Assembly: GCA_044507605.1 (NCBI GenBank)
Contig: JBIQJI010000031.1
Span: 1 to 64,000, forward strand
Length of the DNA: 64,000 nucleotides
Reading direction: 5' to 3'
DNA from: Thermopolyspora sp044507605
Lineage (GTDB): Bacteria; Actinomycetota; Actinomycetes; Streptosporangiales; Streptosporangiaceae
Shown: positions 1-9,438 of the stretch, in pieces
How positions within the stretch are numbered: position 1 is the stretch's first letter
Layout: each line of letters opens with the position of its first letter
Program-made: the position numbers and the translations under genes
Notes under the pieces: model-generated
Told to the model about the DNA's origin: nothing
The model's database searches: none
Seen by the model: only the letters and a program-made list of their open reading frames with translations

Positions 1-2
1 CG

Positions 3-797
3 ACCGGCCGCTCGGTGGCGGATCTGCGGCGCGAGGAGCACAGCGTGCGGCTGCGGCGGTACGCGTGGCGGCACCGCGCCTCCCACGACACGCCGGTGTC
101 GGTGGTGCTCACGACGCGGCGTCCGCACTACGTCGCGGGGGCGCTGCGGCAGATCGCCAGGCAGCGGCACACGAACCTCGAGGTGGTGCTCGCCCTGCAC
201 GGTTTCCCCGCCGACCTGGTACGCGACCACGTCGCCGCGTTCCCGCACCCCATCAGCGTGATCGAGGCGGACGCGACGGAGGTGTTCGGCGCGGTGCTCG
301 ACCAGGCGGCCCGCCGGGCGAGCGGCGAGCTGATCGCCAAGTGGGACGACGACGACTGGTACGGCCCCGGCCACCTGACCGATCTGCTGCTCGCCCGCGC
401 CTACTCCGGCGCCGATGTCGTGGGCACCGCCGCCGAGTTCTTCTACCTGCATCCGCTGGACGTCACGGTGCGGCGCACCGACTACACCAGCGAGGTCTGG
501 TCGGATCACGTGGCCGGCGGAACCATTCTGCTCGGCCGCGCGACGTATCAGGAGGCGGGCGGCTTCCAGCCGCTGCCGCGCGGCGTCGACTCGGCGCTGT
601 TGAAGACCGTGCACGCGGCGGGCGGCCGGATCTACCGGACGCACGGCCTCGGCTACATGTTGCGCAGGGCGAGGGCCGACGAGCACACCTGGCGGCTGCC
701 GCTGGCGCACTTCCTGAGGGTCGCGACGAACCAGTGGCGCGGGTTCCGGCCGAGCCGGATCATGGAGGTGGAGGATCTGAGCGGGGAGCGCACGTGA
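3..797 (+). CDS. Family-2 glycosyltransferase, 5' end cut by window
   Basis: The frame is open to the window edge, so the first internal GTG at 15 is probably not the real start. The visible ~264 residues contain a GT2-like nucleotide-sugar domain: a beta-strand start 'PVSVVLTTRRPHYVAGALRQI', then an acidic cluster 'AKWDDDDWYGP', the place of the DxD metal/nucleotide motif. The C-terminal part carries 'GGFQPLPRGVDSALLK', typical of the acceptor-side region. Substrate unknown; cell-surface glycan work is likely. The stop codon overlaps the GTG of the next glycosyltransferase, so the two are probably co-transcribed and translationally coupled. Confidence 0.75.
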   Translation, partial: TGRSVADLRREEHSVRLRRYAWRHRASHDTPVSVVLTTRRPHYVAGALRQIARQRHTNLEVVLALHGFPADLVRDHVAAFPHPISVIEADATEVFGAVLDQAARRASGELIAKWDDDDWYGPGHLTDLLLARAYSGADVVGTAAEFFYLHPLDVTVRRTDYTSEVWSDHVAGGTILLGRATYQEAGGFQPLPRGVDSALLKTVHAAGGRIYRTHGLGYMLRRARADEHTWRLPLAHFLRVATNQWRGFRPSRIMEVEDLSGERT

Positions 798-2584
798 CCG
801 CACGAGTACCACGAGTGCCGGGAAACGACTATTCGGTTCTGAAACCTCCGGAGATCGGCGCGTGGACACCGTCCCTGCACGTCAGCGTCGTGATACCGGC
901 GTACGGCAACCAGGACAAGCTGGACCTCACGCTCGCCGGCCTCGCCTGCCAGACGTACCCCGCCGCGCTGCTCGACGTCATCGTCGTCGACAACGGCAGC
1001 GAGCCCCGGCTCCGCCTGCCCGAGCTGCGTCCCGAGCACACGCGTCTGATCGTCTGCGACGCCCCCGGCCGGCCGAACGCCCGCAACGCCGGGCTCGCCG
1101 TCGCCACCGGTGACGTGATCCACTGGCTCGACTCCGATGTCGTGCTGGACCGCGCGTCGATCGAGGCGCACATGCGCTGGCATCACCTCGCGCCCTATCT
1201 CGTGGTCACCGGGTACCTGCGGTTCTCGTCCGCCGATCTGCCGTCGCCCGAAGGGGTCACCGAGGCGGACGACCTGGGCGGGCTGTTCGAGCCGACCGAG
1301 CCGCACGACTGGATCGTGGACCTCGTCGAGCGCACCGGGGGGCTGCGCGAAAGCGCCCACCGCACGTTCAGCCTGCACATCGGCGGCGCCACCTCGGTCA
1401 ACGCCCGCCTCCTCGACGCCACCGGGCCCATGGACGCCGAGCTGTTCCTCGGCCAGGACACCGAGCTCGGGTACCGGCTCGCCCAGGCCGGGGCGGTGTT
1501 CGTGCCCGAGCCGCTGGCGCGCGGCTACCACCTCGGCCCGTCCATGCGCATGCGGGACAAGGAGCCGATCACGCGGGTCAGCCACGCGTTCATCGCCGAC
1601 CGCATCCCGCAGTACCGCTGGCTGCGTTCCCACCCCGGCAGGCAGTGGCTGGTGCCGTACGTCGAGGTGGTCGTCGACGCCGAGGGCGCGTCCTACGACG
1701 ACGTGCGGGCCACCGTCGACTCCGCCCTCGCCGGCACCGTGCCCGACGTGTCGGTGCTGGTCACCGGCCCCTGGGACGACCTCACCCCCGACCGCCGGGC
1801 CCCGCTGAAGGATCCCCGCCTCGACCTGGCCCTCATCCGCGGCCACTACGCCCACGACGGCAGGGTGCGGCTGGCCGCCAAGGAGACCCCGACCGTCGCG
1901 CCGTTCCGGCTGCGCGTGCCGCCGGGCTGGGTGCTGGGCGAGGACACCCTCGCCGCCCTCCTCGACCTCGCGACCGGCGAAGGCTACGGGCTCATCTCGG
2001 TGCTGCTGGCCGAACGCCCCGCCCCCACCCCCCTGGGCGGTTCCCGCGCCGCCGTCACCGACAGTGCCGCTGACGGCGGCACCGACGGCTTCACCAACGG
2101 TGCCCCCGGCGGCGCCTCCGCGGGCACCGGCGACACGGCCCGCGGCGTGGTGTCCGCGCGCCTGGAACGCACCGCCGCCTTCGCCCGCGCCACCCTCACC
2201 GTCGAGCCCGGCGAGGACCTCGTCGACGCCGTCGAGGACACGTTCGGCACGATCTGGCTCGACGGAGAGACCCACGGCTTCCTGCCCGCCGCCGACGCCC
2301 CGCCCGTCCGGGGCCGCCGCAGCGCCTACCGGGCCCGCGTCGACGCCGAGGCCGAGGCCGAGCGCCTCGCCAAGGAGGTGGAGCGCCTGAAGGGCCAGGT
2401 CGCCAAGTGGCGCGACGAGTCGTCGCGCTGGCGCAAGAGCGCCGTGGAGTTCCGCCGCGAGATCTCCCGCCTCCGCAAGGAGGTCGCGACCCTGCAGAAG
2501 ACCAACGGCCTGCGCGCGGTCGTCAACCGCCTTCCCCTGGCCTCCTACGCGAAACGCACCCTCACCCGCAAACCCAAACCCTGA
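794..2584 (+). CDS. Family-2 glycosyltransferase with C-terminal coiled coil
   Basis: Start chosen at GTG 794, overlapping the upstream stop by 4 bp; the same frame is open further upstream but reads as the shadow of the previous gene. 596 residues. The N-terminal GT-A domain begins 'LHVSVVIPAYGNQDKLDLTL' and has 'IHWLDSDVVLD' as the DxD region. A middle domain (about residues 290-480) resembles that of the convergent gene at 2741-4336. The last ~80 residues are a charged coiled coil (AEAEAERLAKEVERLKGQ...) ending in a basic tail. It shares the motif NDYSxLxPPxIGxWxP near the N terminus with its neighbour, so the two are paralogues. Sugar and acceptor unknown. Confidence 0.8.
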   Translation: MTARVPRVPGNDYSVLKPPEIGAWTPSLHVSVVIPAYGNQDKLDLTLAGLACQTYPAALLDVIVVDNGSEPRLRLPELRPEHTRLIVCDAPGRPNARNAGLAVATGDVIHWLDSDVVLDRASIEAHMRWHHLAPYLVVTGYLRFSSADLPSPEGVTEADDLGGLFEPTEPHDWIVDLVERTGGLRESAHRTFSLHIGGATSVNARLLDATGPMDAELFLGQDTELGYRLAQAGAVFVPEPLARGYHLGPSMRMRDKEPITRVSHAFIADRIPQYRWLRSHPGRQWLVPYVEVVVDAEGASYDDVRATVDSALAGTVPDVSVLVTGPWDDLTPDRRAPLKDPRLDLALIRGHYAHDGRVRLAAKETPTVAPFRLRVPPGWVLGEDTLAALLDLATGEGYGLISVLLAERPAPTPLGGSRAAVTDSAADGGTDGFTNGAPGGASAGTGDTARGVVSARLERTAAFARATLTVEPGEDLVDAVEDTFGTIWLDGETHGFLPAADAPPVRGRRSAYRARVDAEAEAERLAKEVERLKGQVAKWRDESSRWRKSAVEFRREISRLRKEVATLQKTNGLRAVVNRLPLASYAKRTLTRKPKP

Positions 2585-2740
2585 CCCGCACCACCCCGAA
2601 CCCAGGTGCCGACCCCACGCAAGGCCGACCCAACGCCGGCGTCGACTCCGACGTCGACCCCAGCGTGGTGCGATGCGGACCCGGCGCCGGGGGGCGACGG
2701 CGCGCGACGCGCGGCGGCCGCCTGCCGGCGCGGGCGCATC
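2585..2740. other. Convergent intergenic gap with short GC palindrome
   Basis: 156 bp between two convergent glycosyltransferase genes. It holds a 12-bp GC palindrome (cccggcgccggg, 2690-2701) that could form part of a bidirectional terminator, but there is no T-tract. No gene was seen. Confidence 0.35.
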
Positions 2741-4336
2741 TCAGCGCGGGCGGATCGCCCCTCGCAGCCGGGCGGCGAGGGATCTCTTCCCCCGCGGGTC
2801 CGCGGCAGGGGCCTGCTTCACCTGCGCGGCCGCTTTCGCCGGCGCGGGCGCCTGCGCGGGGGCGGGCTTCGCCGGCTTGGCGGGGGCGGGTCGGGCCGGA
2901 GGGGTGAGGGCGGAGTCGGGGATGCGGCGGACGCCATGCGTGCGCTCGATGATCTCGTCGAGGTCCTGACCGGGGGCGGCGAGCACGAGGGCGCGGTTGA
3001 CCGCGTCGGTGCGTTCGAGGCGGGCCGTGCCGCCGCCGGGCAGGTCGACGAGCAACGCGCCGAGGCGTTCCTCGGTCATCACTTTGATCATCCGCTCCAG
3101 GCGATCGCCCGCCGGGGGAGCGTCCAGCGGGCCGGTGTAGCGGTAGGGGATCGGGGCGGGCGGCCGGGGCGCCTCGTCGGCGAGCCGGACCCGGTCGTCG
3201 TCGGCGAAGCCCGAGCGCAGCAGCAGCAGCTCGTAGCCTGGGTCGGTCAGCACCGAGTGGCGGCCGGTCGGCAGTTTCGACCAGGGCGCGACGAGCGTGA
3301 CCCGCACGTCGGGCACCGTGCCTCCGAGCACCGTGTCGACGGCTGCCCGCACCCGCCGCTCCAGCGGCGGATCGCCGGGGTCGCCGCCGTCGCCGTCGCC
3401 GGGCAGCGTGAAGACGACGTCGACGTACGGCACGAGCCAGCGCCGCCCGCGCTCCTTGCGCAGGTCGCGGCGGAGCGGCACCCGGTGGGCGAGGTACGGC
3501 TCGACGGACCGGACGGTGCGCTCGCGGTCGGCGGCGCGTTTTTGCGCGGGCAGGCCGAGGTGGACGGCCTCGGCGGACAGGTCGGGGACGAACACCGCCC
3601 CGGTCATGGCCAGCCGGTACGCGAACTCGGTGTCGGATCCGCGCAGCACCCGGGGGTCCAGCCCGCCCACCTGCTCGAACAGGGACCGCCGCAGCGACAG
3701 GGTGGGCCCGGTGCAGTTGTGGTAGGGGTTCTTGGCCGCCTTGAGCCCGTCGAGCCGCCGGATGATCTCCTCGGTGGAGCTGGGGATCGCCGCCGACAGG
3801 TCGTACAGGTCGCCGAGCGTCCCCCGTGCGACGGCGTCGCGCACCTGCTCGGCCGACACCCGGCCGGGCCGCTCGACGAACCGTTTGCCGCCGATCGTCA
3901 CGACGTGCCCGATGAGCGGGTGGCGCAGATGGTGCCAGCGCAGCAGGGCCTCCAGGTGCTCCCGGAAGATCACCATGTCGGAGTCGAGCCGCTGCACGAT
4001 CTCGCCGCCGGCCACGGCGGCGCCGGAGTTGATGGCGTGCGCGATGCCCCAGCCGCCGGGCGCGGACCGGACGATGCGGGTGTTCGGCGGCGTGATCTCG
4101 GGCAGCCGCAGCGGCGGCTCGGCGCCGTCGTCGACGACGATGACCTCGGTGAGTTCCGCCGGGTAGGTCTGCGCGGCGAGGGCGGCGAGGGTCAGATCGA
4201 GCGGGGCCTGGTCGCGCGCCGGGATGATCACGCTGACCGTCAGAGCGGGCCGCCAGTCGCCGATCGCCGGCGGCTCCAGCGGTGAGTAGTCGTTGTGCCG
4301 GATCACCGGCTTCTCGCCCGCCCGCTGCTCGGCCAT
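2741..4336 (-). CDS. Family-2 glycosyltransferase, paralogue of the preceding gene
   Basis: Start ATG at 4336 is set by a strong GGAGGAG ribosome site 7 nt upstream; the frame is open beyond it but that part looks non-coding. 531 residues. GT-A domain at about 30-280: 'LTVSVIIPARDQAPLDLTLAALAAQ', 'VIVVDDGAEPP', DxD region 'QRLDSDMVIF'. The middle domain matches the gene at 794-2584 (e.g. 'RWLVPYVDVVFTL' against 'QWLVPYVEVVVDA'). The last ~70 residues are a Pro/Ala/Lys-rich tail ending in a basic cluster, in place of the coiled coil of the paralogue. Probably a cell-envelope or secreted glycan enzyme; substrate not readable. Confidence 0.8.
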   Translation of the reverse strand: MAEQRAGEKPVIRHNDYSPLEPPAIGDWRPALTVSVIIPARDQAPLDLTLAALAAQTYPAELTEVIVVDDGAEPPLRLPEITPPNTRIVRSAPGGWGIAHAINSGAAVAGGEIVQRLDSDMVIFREHLEALLRWHHLRHPLIGHVVTIGGKRFVERPGRVSAEQVRDAVARGTLGDLYDLSAAIPSSTEEIIRRLDGLKAAKNPYHNCTGPTLSLRRSLFEQVGGLDPRVLRGSDTEFAYRLAMTGAVFVPDLSAEAVHLGLPAQKRAADRERTVRSVEPYLAHRVPLRRDLRKERGRRWLVPYVDVVFTLPGDGDGGDPGDPPLERRVRAAVDTVLGGTVPDVRVTLVAPWSKLPTGRHSVLTDPGYELLLLRSGFADDDRVRLADEAPRPPAPIPYRYTGPLDAPPAGDRLERMIKVMTEERLGALLVDLPGGGTARLERTDAVNRALVLAAPGQDLDEIIERTHGVRRIPDSALTPPARPAPAKPAKPAPAQAPAPAKAAAQVKQAPAADPRGKRSLAARLRGAIRPR

Positions 4337-4507
4337 CCCGCTCCTCCCGCCAGGGGCCCCACATAGACCGTTCACCAGAAGACCGCCGCCGCGGATGCCG
4401 CCGGCGACCGTCGTCGAAGGATCAAGCCAGGGACCCTGACTGTAGCCGAACCAGGGAGCATGTCCATTTCGTGGGCATCTCGTCCTGCGCTTCCCCGCCG
4501 TTGGCCG

Positions 4508-4513
4508 TAGACT
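4508..4513 (+). promoter_or_regulatory. Possible -10 element upstream of thrC
   Basis: TAGACT lies ~107 bp before the thrC ATG in the 283-bp gap after the divergent glycosyltransferase gene. No convincing -35 was found at normal spacing, so this is a weak call. Confidence 0.25.
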
Positions 4514-4619
4514 CGGAGCGCGACATCGCAGGTGGTGACCGTGCCGTGGTGGACCCGGCCCCCTCTCCACATTTCCGATCACACGAATTCGCGCGCGTCG
4601 AGGCGCGAGAGGAGCACTC

Positions 4620-5678
4620 ATGTCCAGGGGATGGCGTGGAGTCGTCGAAGAGTACCGTGACCGGCTGCCGGTGACCGCCACGACGCCCGTGATCACTCTG
4701 CAGGAAGGCGGCACGCCGCTGATTCCGGCGCGGCGTGTCTCGCAGCTCACCGGGTGTGAGGTTCATCTCAAGGTCGAAGGGCTCAACCCCACGGGCAGTT
4801 TCAAGGACCGCGGCATGACGATGGCGATCAGCAAGGCCGTCGAGCAGGGCGCCAAGGCGGTCATCTGCGCGTCCACCGGCAACACCAGCGCCTCCGCCGC
4901 CGCCTACGCCGTACGGGCGGGCCTGACCTGCGCCGTGCTCGTGCCCCGCGGCAAGATCGCGATGGGCAAGCTGGCCCAGGCGCTCGTGCACGGCGCGCGC
5001 CTGATCCAGATCGACGGGTCGTTCGACGACTGCCTGGAGACCACCAGGAAGCTCTCGGAGAGCTACCCGATCGCCCTGGTCAACTCGGTCAACCCCTACC
5101 GCCTGCAGGGCCAGAAGACCGCGTCGTTCGAGATCGTCGACGTGCTCGGCGACGCGCCCGACGTGCACTGCCTGCCGGTGGGCAACGCCGGCAACATCTC
5201 GGCCTACTGGATGGGCTACAAGGAGTACCTCGCCGATGGGCCGGCGACGCGTACGCCGCGTATGCTGGGGTTCCAGGCCAGCGGGGCCGCACCGATCGTG
5301 CGGGGCGCGCCGGTCACTCATCCGCAGACGATCGCCACCGCGATCAGGATCGGCAACCCGGCCTCGTGGAAACTCGCCGAGGCCGCCAGGGACGAATCCG
5401 GCGGAGCGATCCAGGCGGTCACCGACCGGCAGATCGCCGCGGCGTACAAACTGCTCGCGCAGGAAGAAGGCGTGTTCGTCGAGCTCGCCTCGGCGGCCTC
5501 GGTGGCGGGGCTGCTCCAGGCGGCCGAGCAAGGGCTGGTGCGTCCCGGCGAGCGGGTGGTCTGCACGGTCACCGGCAACGGCCTGAAGGATCCCGACTGG
5601 GCGATCTCCGGCGCCCCGGCGCCGGTGACGATCGCCGCCGACCCGTACGCCGCCGCCGTCGCCCTCGAGCTCGCGTAG
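4620..5678 (+). CDS. thrC: Threonine synthase
   Basis: Converts O-phosphohomoserine to threonine with pyridoxal phosphate, the last step of threonine synthesis. 352 residues, normal for the short actinobacterial type. The PLP lysine is K62 in 'NPTGSFKDRGM'; the phosphate-binding loop is 'ASTGNTSASAAAYA', and 'GNAGNISAYW' is conserved. The ATG is preceded by GAGAGGAG. It lies 70 bp upstream of thrB, forming the usual thrC-thrB pair; a homoserine dehydrogenase gene is not in the window. Confidence 0.96.
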   Translation: MSRGWRGVVEEYRDRLPVTATTPVITLQEGGTPLIPARRVSQLTGCEVHLKVEGLNPTGSFKDRGMTMAISKAVEQGAKAVICASTGNTSASAAAYAVRAGLTCAVLVPRGKIAMGKLAQALVHGARLIQIDGSFDDCLETTRKLSESYPIALVNSVNPYRLQGQKTASFEIVDVLGDAPDVHCLPVGNAGNISAYWMGYKEYLADGPATRTPRMLGFQASGAAPIVRGAPVTHPQTIATAIRIGNPASWKLAEAARDESGGAIQAVTDRQIAAAYKLLAQEEGVFVELASAASVAGLLQAAEQGLVRPGERVVCTVTGNGLKDPDWAISGAPAPVTIAADPYAAAVALELA

Positions 5679-5748
5679 CCGCCGGCCCGGCGCCCGAGCA
5701 GCCGTTCTGTCAACTCATAGGGGTCTCATGGGGGATCTGTGGTGATCA

Positions 5749-6714
5749 ATGACTGAGAGCGGCGTCGTCGTCCGCGTGCCCGCGTCGAGCGCCAACCTCG
5801 GGCCGGGATATGACGCCCTGGGCCTCGCCCTCGACCTGTGCGACGAGGTGGAGGCGACGCTCGGCGAGCGCACCCACGTGGACGTCGAGGGGGAAGGCGC
5901 GGGGGAGGTTCCTTCGGGGGAGGACCACCTGATCGTCGCGACGATGCGCACCACGTTCGACCGCATGGGCGTGCCGCAGCCGAAGGGCATCCGGCTGCGC
6001 TGCGTCAACCGCATCCCGCACGCCCGGGGGCTCGGCTCCTCGTCGGCGGCGATCTGCGCCGGCATCCTCGCCGCCAGGGCGCTGGCCACCACGCCGCGGC
6101 GCCCGCCCGGCGACGCGCCCCCGTCCGATGACCCGGCGTCCGCGGCCGGCGAGGCGTTTCCGGACGATGACGTGTTCGCCCTGGCCAACGAGCTGGAGGG
6201 GCATCCCGACAACGTCGCGCCGTGCCTGTCGGGCGGGCTCACCATCGCGTGGCTCGACGACTCCGGGCGGCCCGGCAAGATCTCGCTCGTGCCGCATTGT
6301 GACATCAGGCCGGTCGTCTGCGTGCCCGCCGAACGGCTGTCCACCGAGCTCGCCCGGGGGCTGCTGCCCAAGGACGTGCCGCACGCCGACGCCGCGGCCA
6401 ACGCCGGCCGGGCGGCGCTGCTGATCGCGGCGCTGACCACGCGGCCGTCACCCGAGTTGCTGCTCGCGGCGACCGAGGACCGCCTGCACCAGCGTTACCG
6501 CGCGCCTGCCATGCCGGCCACCGCCGATCTGGTACAACGTCTGCGCGCGATCGGAGTGCCCGCTGTCGTCTCGGGCGCGGGTCCGACGGTTCTGGCATTT
6601 CTTCCCGCCGGCACGCAGGATTTGATCGCGTCAAAAGTGGGTAACAACTGGCACATCCAGCCACTGAACGTTGACCGCGTTGGGGCAGTCGTTCAGTTTC
6701 CCGAGACACGCTGA
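5749..6714 (+). CDS. thrB: Homoserine kinase
   Basis: GHMP-family kinase making O-phosphohomoserine for ThrC. 321 residues. It begins 'VVVRVPASSANLGPGYDALGLAL', the first GHMP motif; the ATP-binding glycine/serine loop is 'PHARGLGSSSAAICAG', and the third motif is 'GVPAVVSGAGPTVLAF' near the C terminus. A proline-rich insert (about residues 121-143, 'PRRPPGDAPPSDDPAS') follows the ATP loop and is longer than in most homologues. The ribosome site is weak (GGGGGA about 17 nt upstream), so coupling to thrC translation is possible. Confidence 0.96.
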   Translation: MTESGVVVRVPASSANLGPGYDALGLALDLCDEVEATLGERTHVDVEGEGAGEVPSGEDHLIVATMRTTFDRMGVPQPKGIRLRCVNRIPHARGLGSSSAAICAGILAARALATTPRRPPGDAPPSDDPASAAGEAFPDDDVFALANELEGHPDNVAPCLSGGLTIAWLDDSGRPGKISLVPHCDIRPVVCVPAERLSTELARGLLPKDVPHADAAANAGRAALLIAALTTRPSPELLLAATEDRLHQRYRAPAMPATADLVQRLRAIGVPAVVSGAGPTVLAFLPAGTQDLIASKVGNNWHIQPLNVDRVGAVVQFPETR

Positions 6715-7160
6715 TGCATCTTCGACCTTCAGGGAATAGCCGTGTGCGCTGGTGATGTTAGGCTAATAGCCGCACCAGATGCCCCCGTGCCGGGCGCGTG
6801 CTCAGCCCCACATCGCCGTACGCCGCCTGCGCCAGCAGGTGCGGACGGCGCAGCGGGCTCCCTGAATCCATCGTCTCCGGGTGGGCCACACCCGGTTGGC
6901 GTAGTGCGAGGGCGATTCGGCGGCATTCGCGTTCGAACCACATCGACATCTGGTTGGCAGAAGACCGGGGGGTCACCCCCGGGCCCCTACCGCTCGTGGA
7001 TCTCGGCGGTGACGGCCGGAGCCGGTTCGGCGTATCGTCCTCCGACTCCTCACAACACCTCAGAAGTTCACGAAGCCCGACCCGGTCTGTCCCGCCGGGT
7101 CGCACCACCGGGACGCCTGGCCGATAGCGCCGACAACCCGACCCCTGGGAAGGACCCTTA
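6715..7160 (+). other. 446-bp gene-free leader of rho
   Basis: No convincing gene on either strand: the open frames here lack a start with a ribosome site and read as low-similarity shadow peptides. The region contains a possible -10 (TAGGCT, 6759-6764) and a strong hairpin at 6965-6982, and ends in GGGAAGGA before the rho GTG. Most likely a long rho 5' untranslated region. Long leaders and autoregulation by termination are known for rho in other bacteria; here this is inference. Confidence 0.5.
6965..6982 (+). promoter_or_regulatory. GC hairpin in rho leader
   Basis: Perfect 7-bp stem ccggggg/cccccgg with a gtca loop, about 180 nt before the rho start codon, with no T-tract. It could be a structure in the rho leader or a weak terminator after thrB. 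Confidence 0.4.
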
Positions 7161-9191
7161 GTGAGCGAGACCACCGAACTCCTCTCCGACGCCTCTGGCA
7201 CATCGCCCAAGCAGGCGGCCGGTGACACCCCCACCCGCGCGACCAGGCCCCGCCGCCGCACCGGCACCGGCTTGTCCGCCAAGCTGCTTCCCGAGCTGCA
7301 GACCATCGCGTCGAGCCTCGGCATCACCGGCATCGGGCGGATGCGCAAGAGCCAGCTGATCGCGGCCATTCAGGAGAAGCAGGGCGTTTCCGCTGACGGT
7401 GCCTCCTCAGCCGCCTCTGAGCAGGCCACCGAGAAGGCCGCCGAGCAGACCAAGGCGCAGGCCACCGCGCCCGAGGCGGCGGCTCCCGCGGAGCCCAAGG
7501 CGGAGCCGCGCCAGGAGCGTCCGGCCCGTGGCCGCCGCGAGCGGGCCCGCTCGACCTCGACCTCGACCGAGACCCCGGCCGGTGTGGCCGCGGAAGCGCA
7601 GCAGCAGACCTCGCTGATTCCCCCCGAGGAGCAGACCACAACAGTGGAGAACCCGGTGGAGAACAGCCCGATCGAGAGCACGCCCGCGGTCACCGAGACC
7701 GGCACCAGGACCGACGGCCGCACGGCCGACACCAGAAGCGAGCGCGGCGAGTCACGCCGCGAGCGTGGCGACCGGCGCAGCCGCCGCGAGCGCGGTGACC
7801 GTGGCGGGGACAGCCGCGACGGGCGCGCCGAGGCGCGGGGCGAGGGCCGCAACGACCGTAACGACGGTCGCGGCGAGGGCCGCAACGACCAGCGTGGCGA
7901 TTCCGGCGACGGTCAGGGTCGCGGGCAGGGCCAGCAGGGCGGTGGGCGCGACCAGCAGGGCGACGACGAGCGCAGGGGCCGGCGCGGGCGGTTCCGGGAG
8001 CGCAACCGTCGCGGCCGCGACCGTTACAACGACGGCGAGCCCGTGATCAACGAGGACGATGTCCTGATCCCGATCGCCGGCATCCTCGACATCCTCGACA
8101 ACTACGCGTTCGTGCGCACGAGCGGCTACCTGCCCGGCGCCAACGACGTGTACGTGTCGCTGGCGCAGATCCGCCGCCACGGCCTGCGCAAGGGCGACGT
8201 CATCACCGGCGCCGTGCGGCAGCCGCGCGAGGGCGAGCGCCGCGAGAAGTTCAACGCCCTGGTGCGCCTCGACACCGTCAACGGCATGGACCCCGAGCAG
8301 GCCAAGCACCGGCCCGACTTCGCCAAGCTCACGCCGCTGTACCCCCAGGAGCGGCTGCGCCTGGAGACCGAGCCCAACATCCTGACCACCCGCATCATCG
8401 ACCTGGTCGCCCCGATCGGGAAGGGCCAGCGCGGCCTGATCGTGTCGCCGCCGAAGGCCGGTAAGACGATGGTGCTGCAGGCGATCGCCAACGCGATCAC
8501 CCGCAACAACCCCGAGTGCCACCTGATGGTCGTGCTCGTCGACGAGCGTCCCGAAGAGGTCACCGACATGCAGCGGTCGGTGAAGGGCGAGGTCATCCAC
8601 TCGACCTTCGACCGCCCGGCCGAAGACCACACGACGGTCGCCGAGCTGGCCATCGAGCGCGCGAAGCGGCTCGTCGAGCTCGGCCACGACGTCGTCGTGC
8701 TGCTCGACTCGATCACCCGGCTCGGCCGCGCCTACAACCTGGCGGCGCCGGCGTCCGGGCGCATCCTGTCCGGCGGTGTCGACTCCACGGCGCTCTACCC
8801 GCCCAAGCGGTTCTTCGGCGCGGCCCGCAACATCGAGAACGGCGGCTCGCTGACCATCCTCGCCACGGCGCTCGTCGAGACCGGTTCCAAGATGGACGAG
8901 GTCATCTTCGAGGAGTTCAAGGGCACCGGCAACGCCGAGCTCAAGCTCAACCGCTCGCTGGCCGACAAGCGCATCTTCCCCGCGGTCGACGTCGACGCGT
9001 CCGGCACGCGCAAGGAGGAGATCCTCATGTCGCCGGAGGAGCTGAACATCGTGTGGAAGCTGCGTCGTGTCCTGCACGCGCTGGACATGCAGCAGGCCCT
9101 CGAACTGCTCCTGGAGAAGATGAAGGAGACCAAGTCCAACGCGGAGTTCCTGCTCCAGGTGCAGACCACCACGGTCTCCGGGCGCGACTAG
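7161..9191 (+). CDS. rho: Transcription termination factor Rho
   Basis: Hexameric RNA-dependent ATPase that ends transcription. 676 residues against ~420 in E. coli, because of the actinobacterial insert. Order: a Rho N-terminal helical motif at ~42-74 ('LPELQTIASSLGITGIGRMR'); a disordered insert at ~75-290 changing from Ala/Glu-rich to strongly Arg/Gly/Asp/Gln-rich; the RNA-binding OSB fold from ~298 ('DDVLIPIAGILDILDNYAFVR'); and the RecA-like ATPase with P-loop 'SPPKAGKT' near 430-436 and 'VDERPEEVTDMQR'. GTG start with GGGAAGGA 6 nt upstream. Arg/Gly inserts of this kind bind RNA and can drive condensation in related Rhos (known for the family, not shown here). Confidence 0.97.
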   Translation: MSETTELLSDASGTSPKQAAGDTPTRATRPRRRTGTGLSAKLLPELQTIASSLGITGIGRMRKSQLIAAIQEKQGVSADGASSAASEQATEKAAEQTKAQATAPEAAAPAEPKAEPRQERPARGRRERARSTSTSTETPAGVAAEAQQQTSLIPPEEQTTTVENPVENSPIESTPAVTETGTRTDGRTADTRSERGESRRERGDRRSRRERGDRGGDSRDGRAEARGEGRNDRNDGRGEGRNDQRGDSGDGQGRGQGQQGGGRDQQGDDERRGRRGRFRERNRRGRDRYNDGEPVINEDDVLIPIAGILDILDNYAFVRTSGYLPGANDVYVSLAQIRRHGLRKGDVITGAVRQPREGERREKFNALVRLDTVNGMDPEQAKHRPDFAKLTPLYPQERLRLETEPNILTTRIIDLVAPIGKGQRGLIVSPPKAGKTMVLQAIANAITRNNPECHLMVVLVDERPEEVTDMQRSVKGEVIHSTFDRPAEDHTTVAELAIERAKRLVELGHDVVVLLDSITRLGRAYNLAAPASGRILSGGVDSTALYPPKRFFGAARNIENGGSLTILATALVETGSKMDEVIFEEFKGTGNAELKLNRSLADKRIFPAVDVDASGTRKEEILMSPEELNIVWKLRRVLHALDMQQALELLLEKMKETKSNAEFLLQVQTTTVSGRD

Positions 9192-9438
9192 GGTCGTGCG
9201 ACATCGCGGGCCTGCCGCCGACCGGGGGCCCGCTGGAGCGGGGGCGTGCCCCGATCCCGCCGGGGAATGCCCGGCGCCCGGCGACCGTTACCCGGGACGC
9301 CAGGGGTGCCGGGCGCGACCGCGACGCGGCGGAAGCGCTGCCCGCGTCTGGCACACTTGTAGCAAGCCGCTGCGGTACCGGTTCCCGCCCGCGTGAGCGG
9401 GCGACCCGGCGACCGCATGATGCGAGAGGACGAAAAAC

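Noticed and set aside
6742..7161. Small open frame in the rho leader
   Set aside because: No start codon with a ribosome site, no recognisable peptide, and other overlapping frames of the same kind; treated as non-coding.
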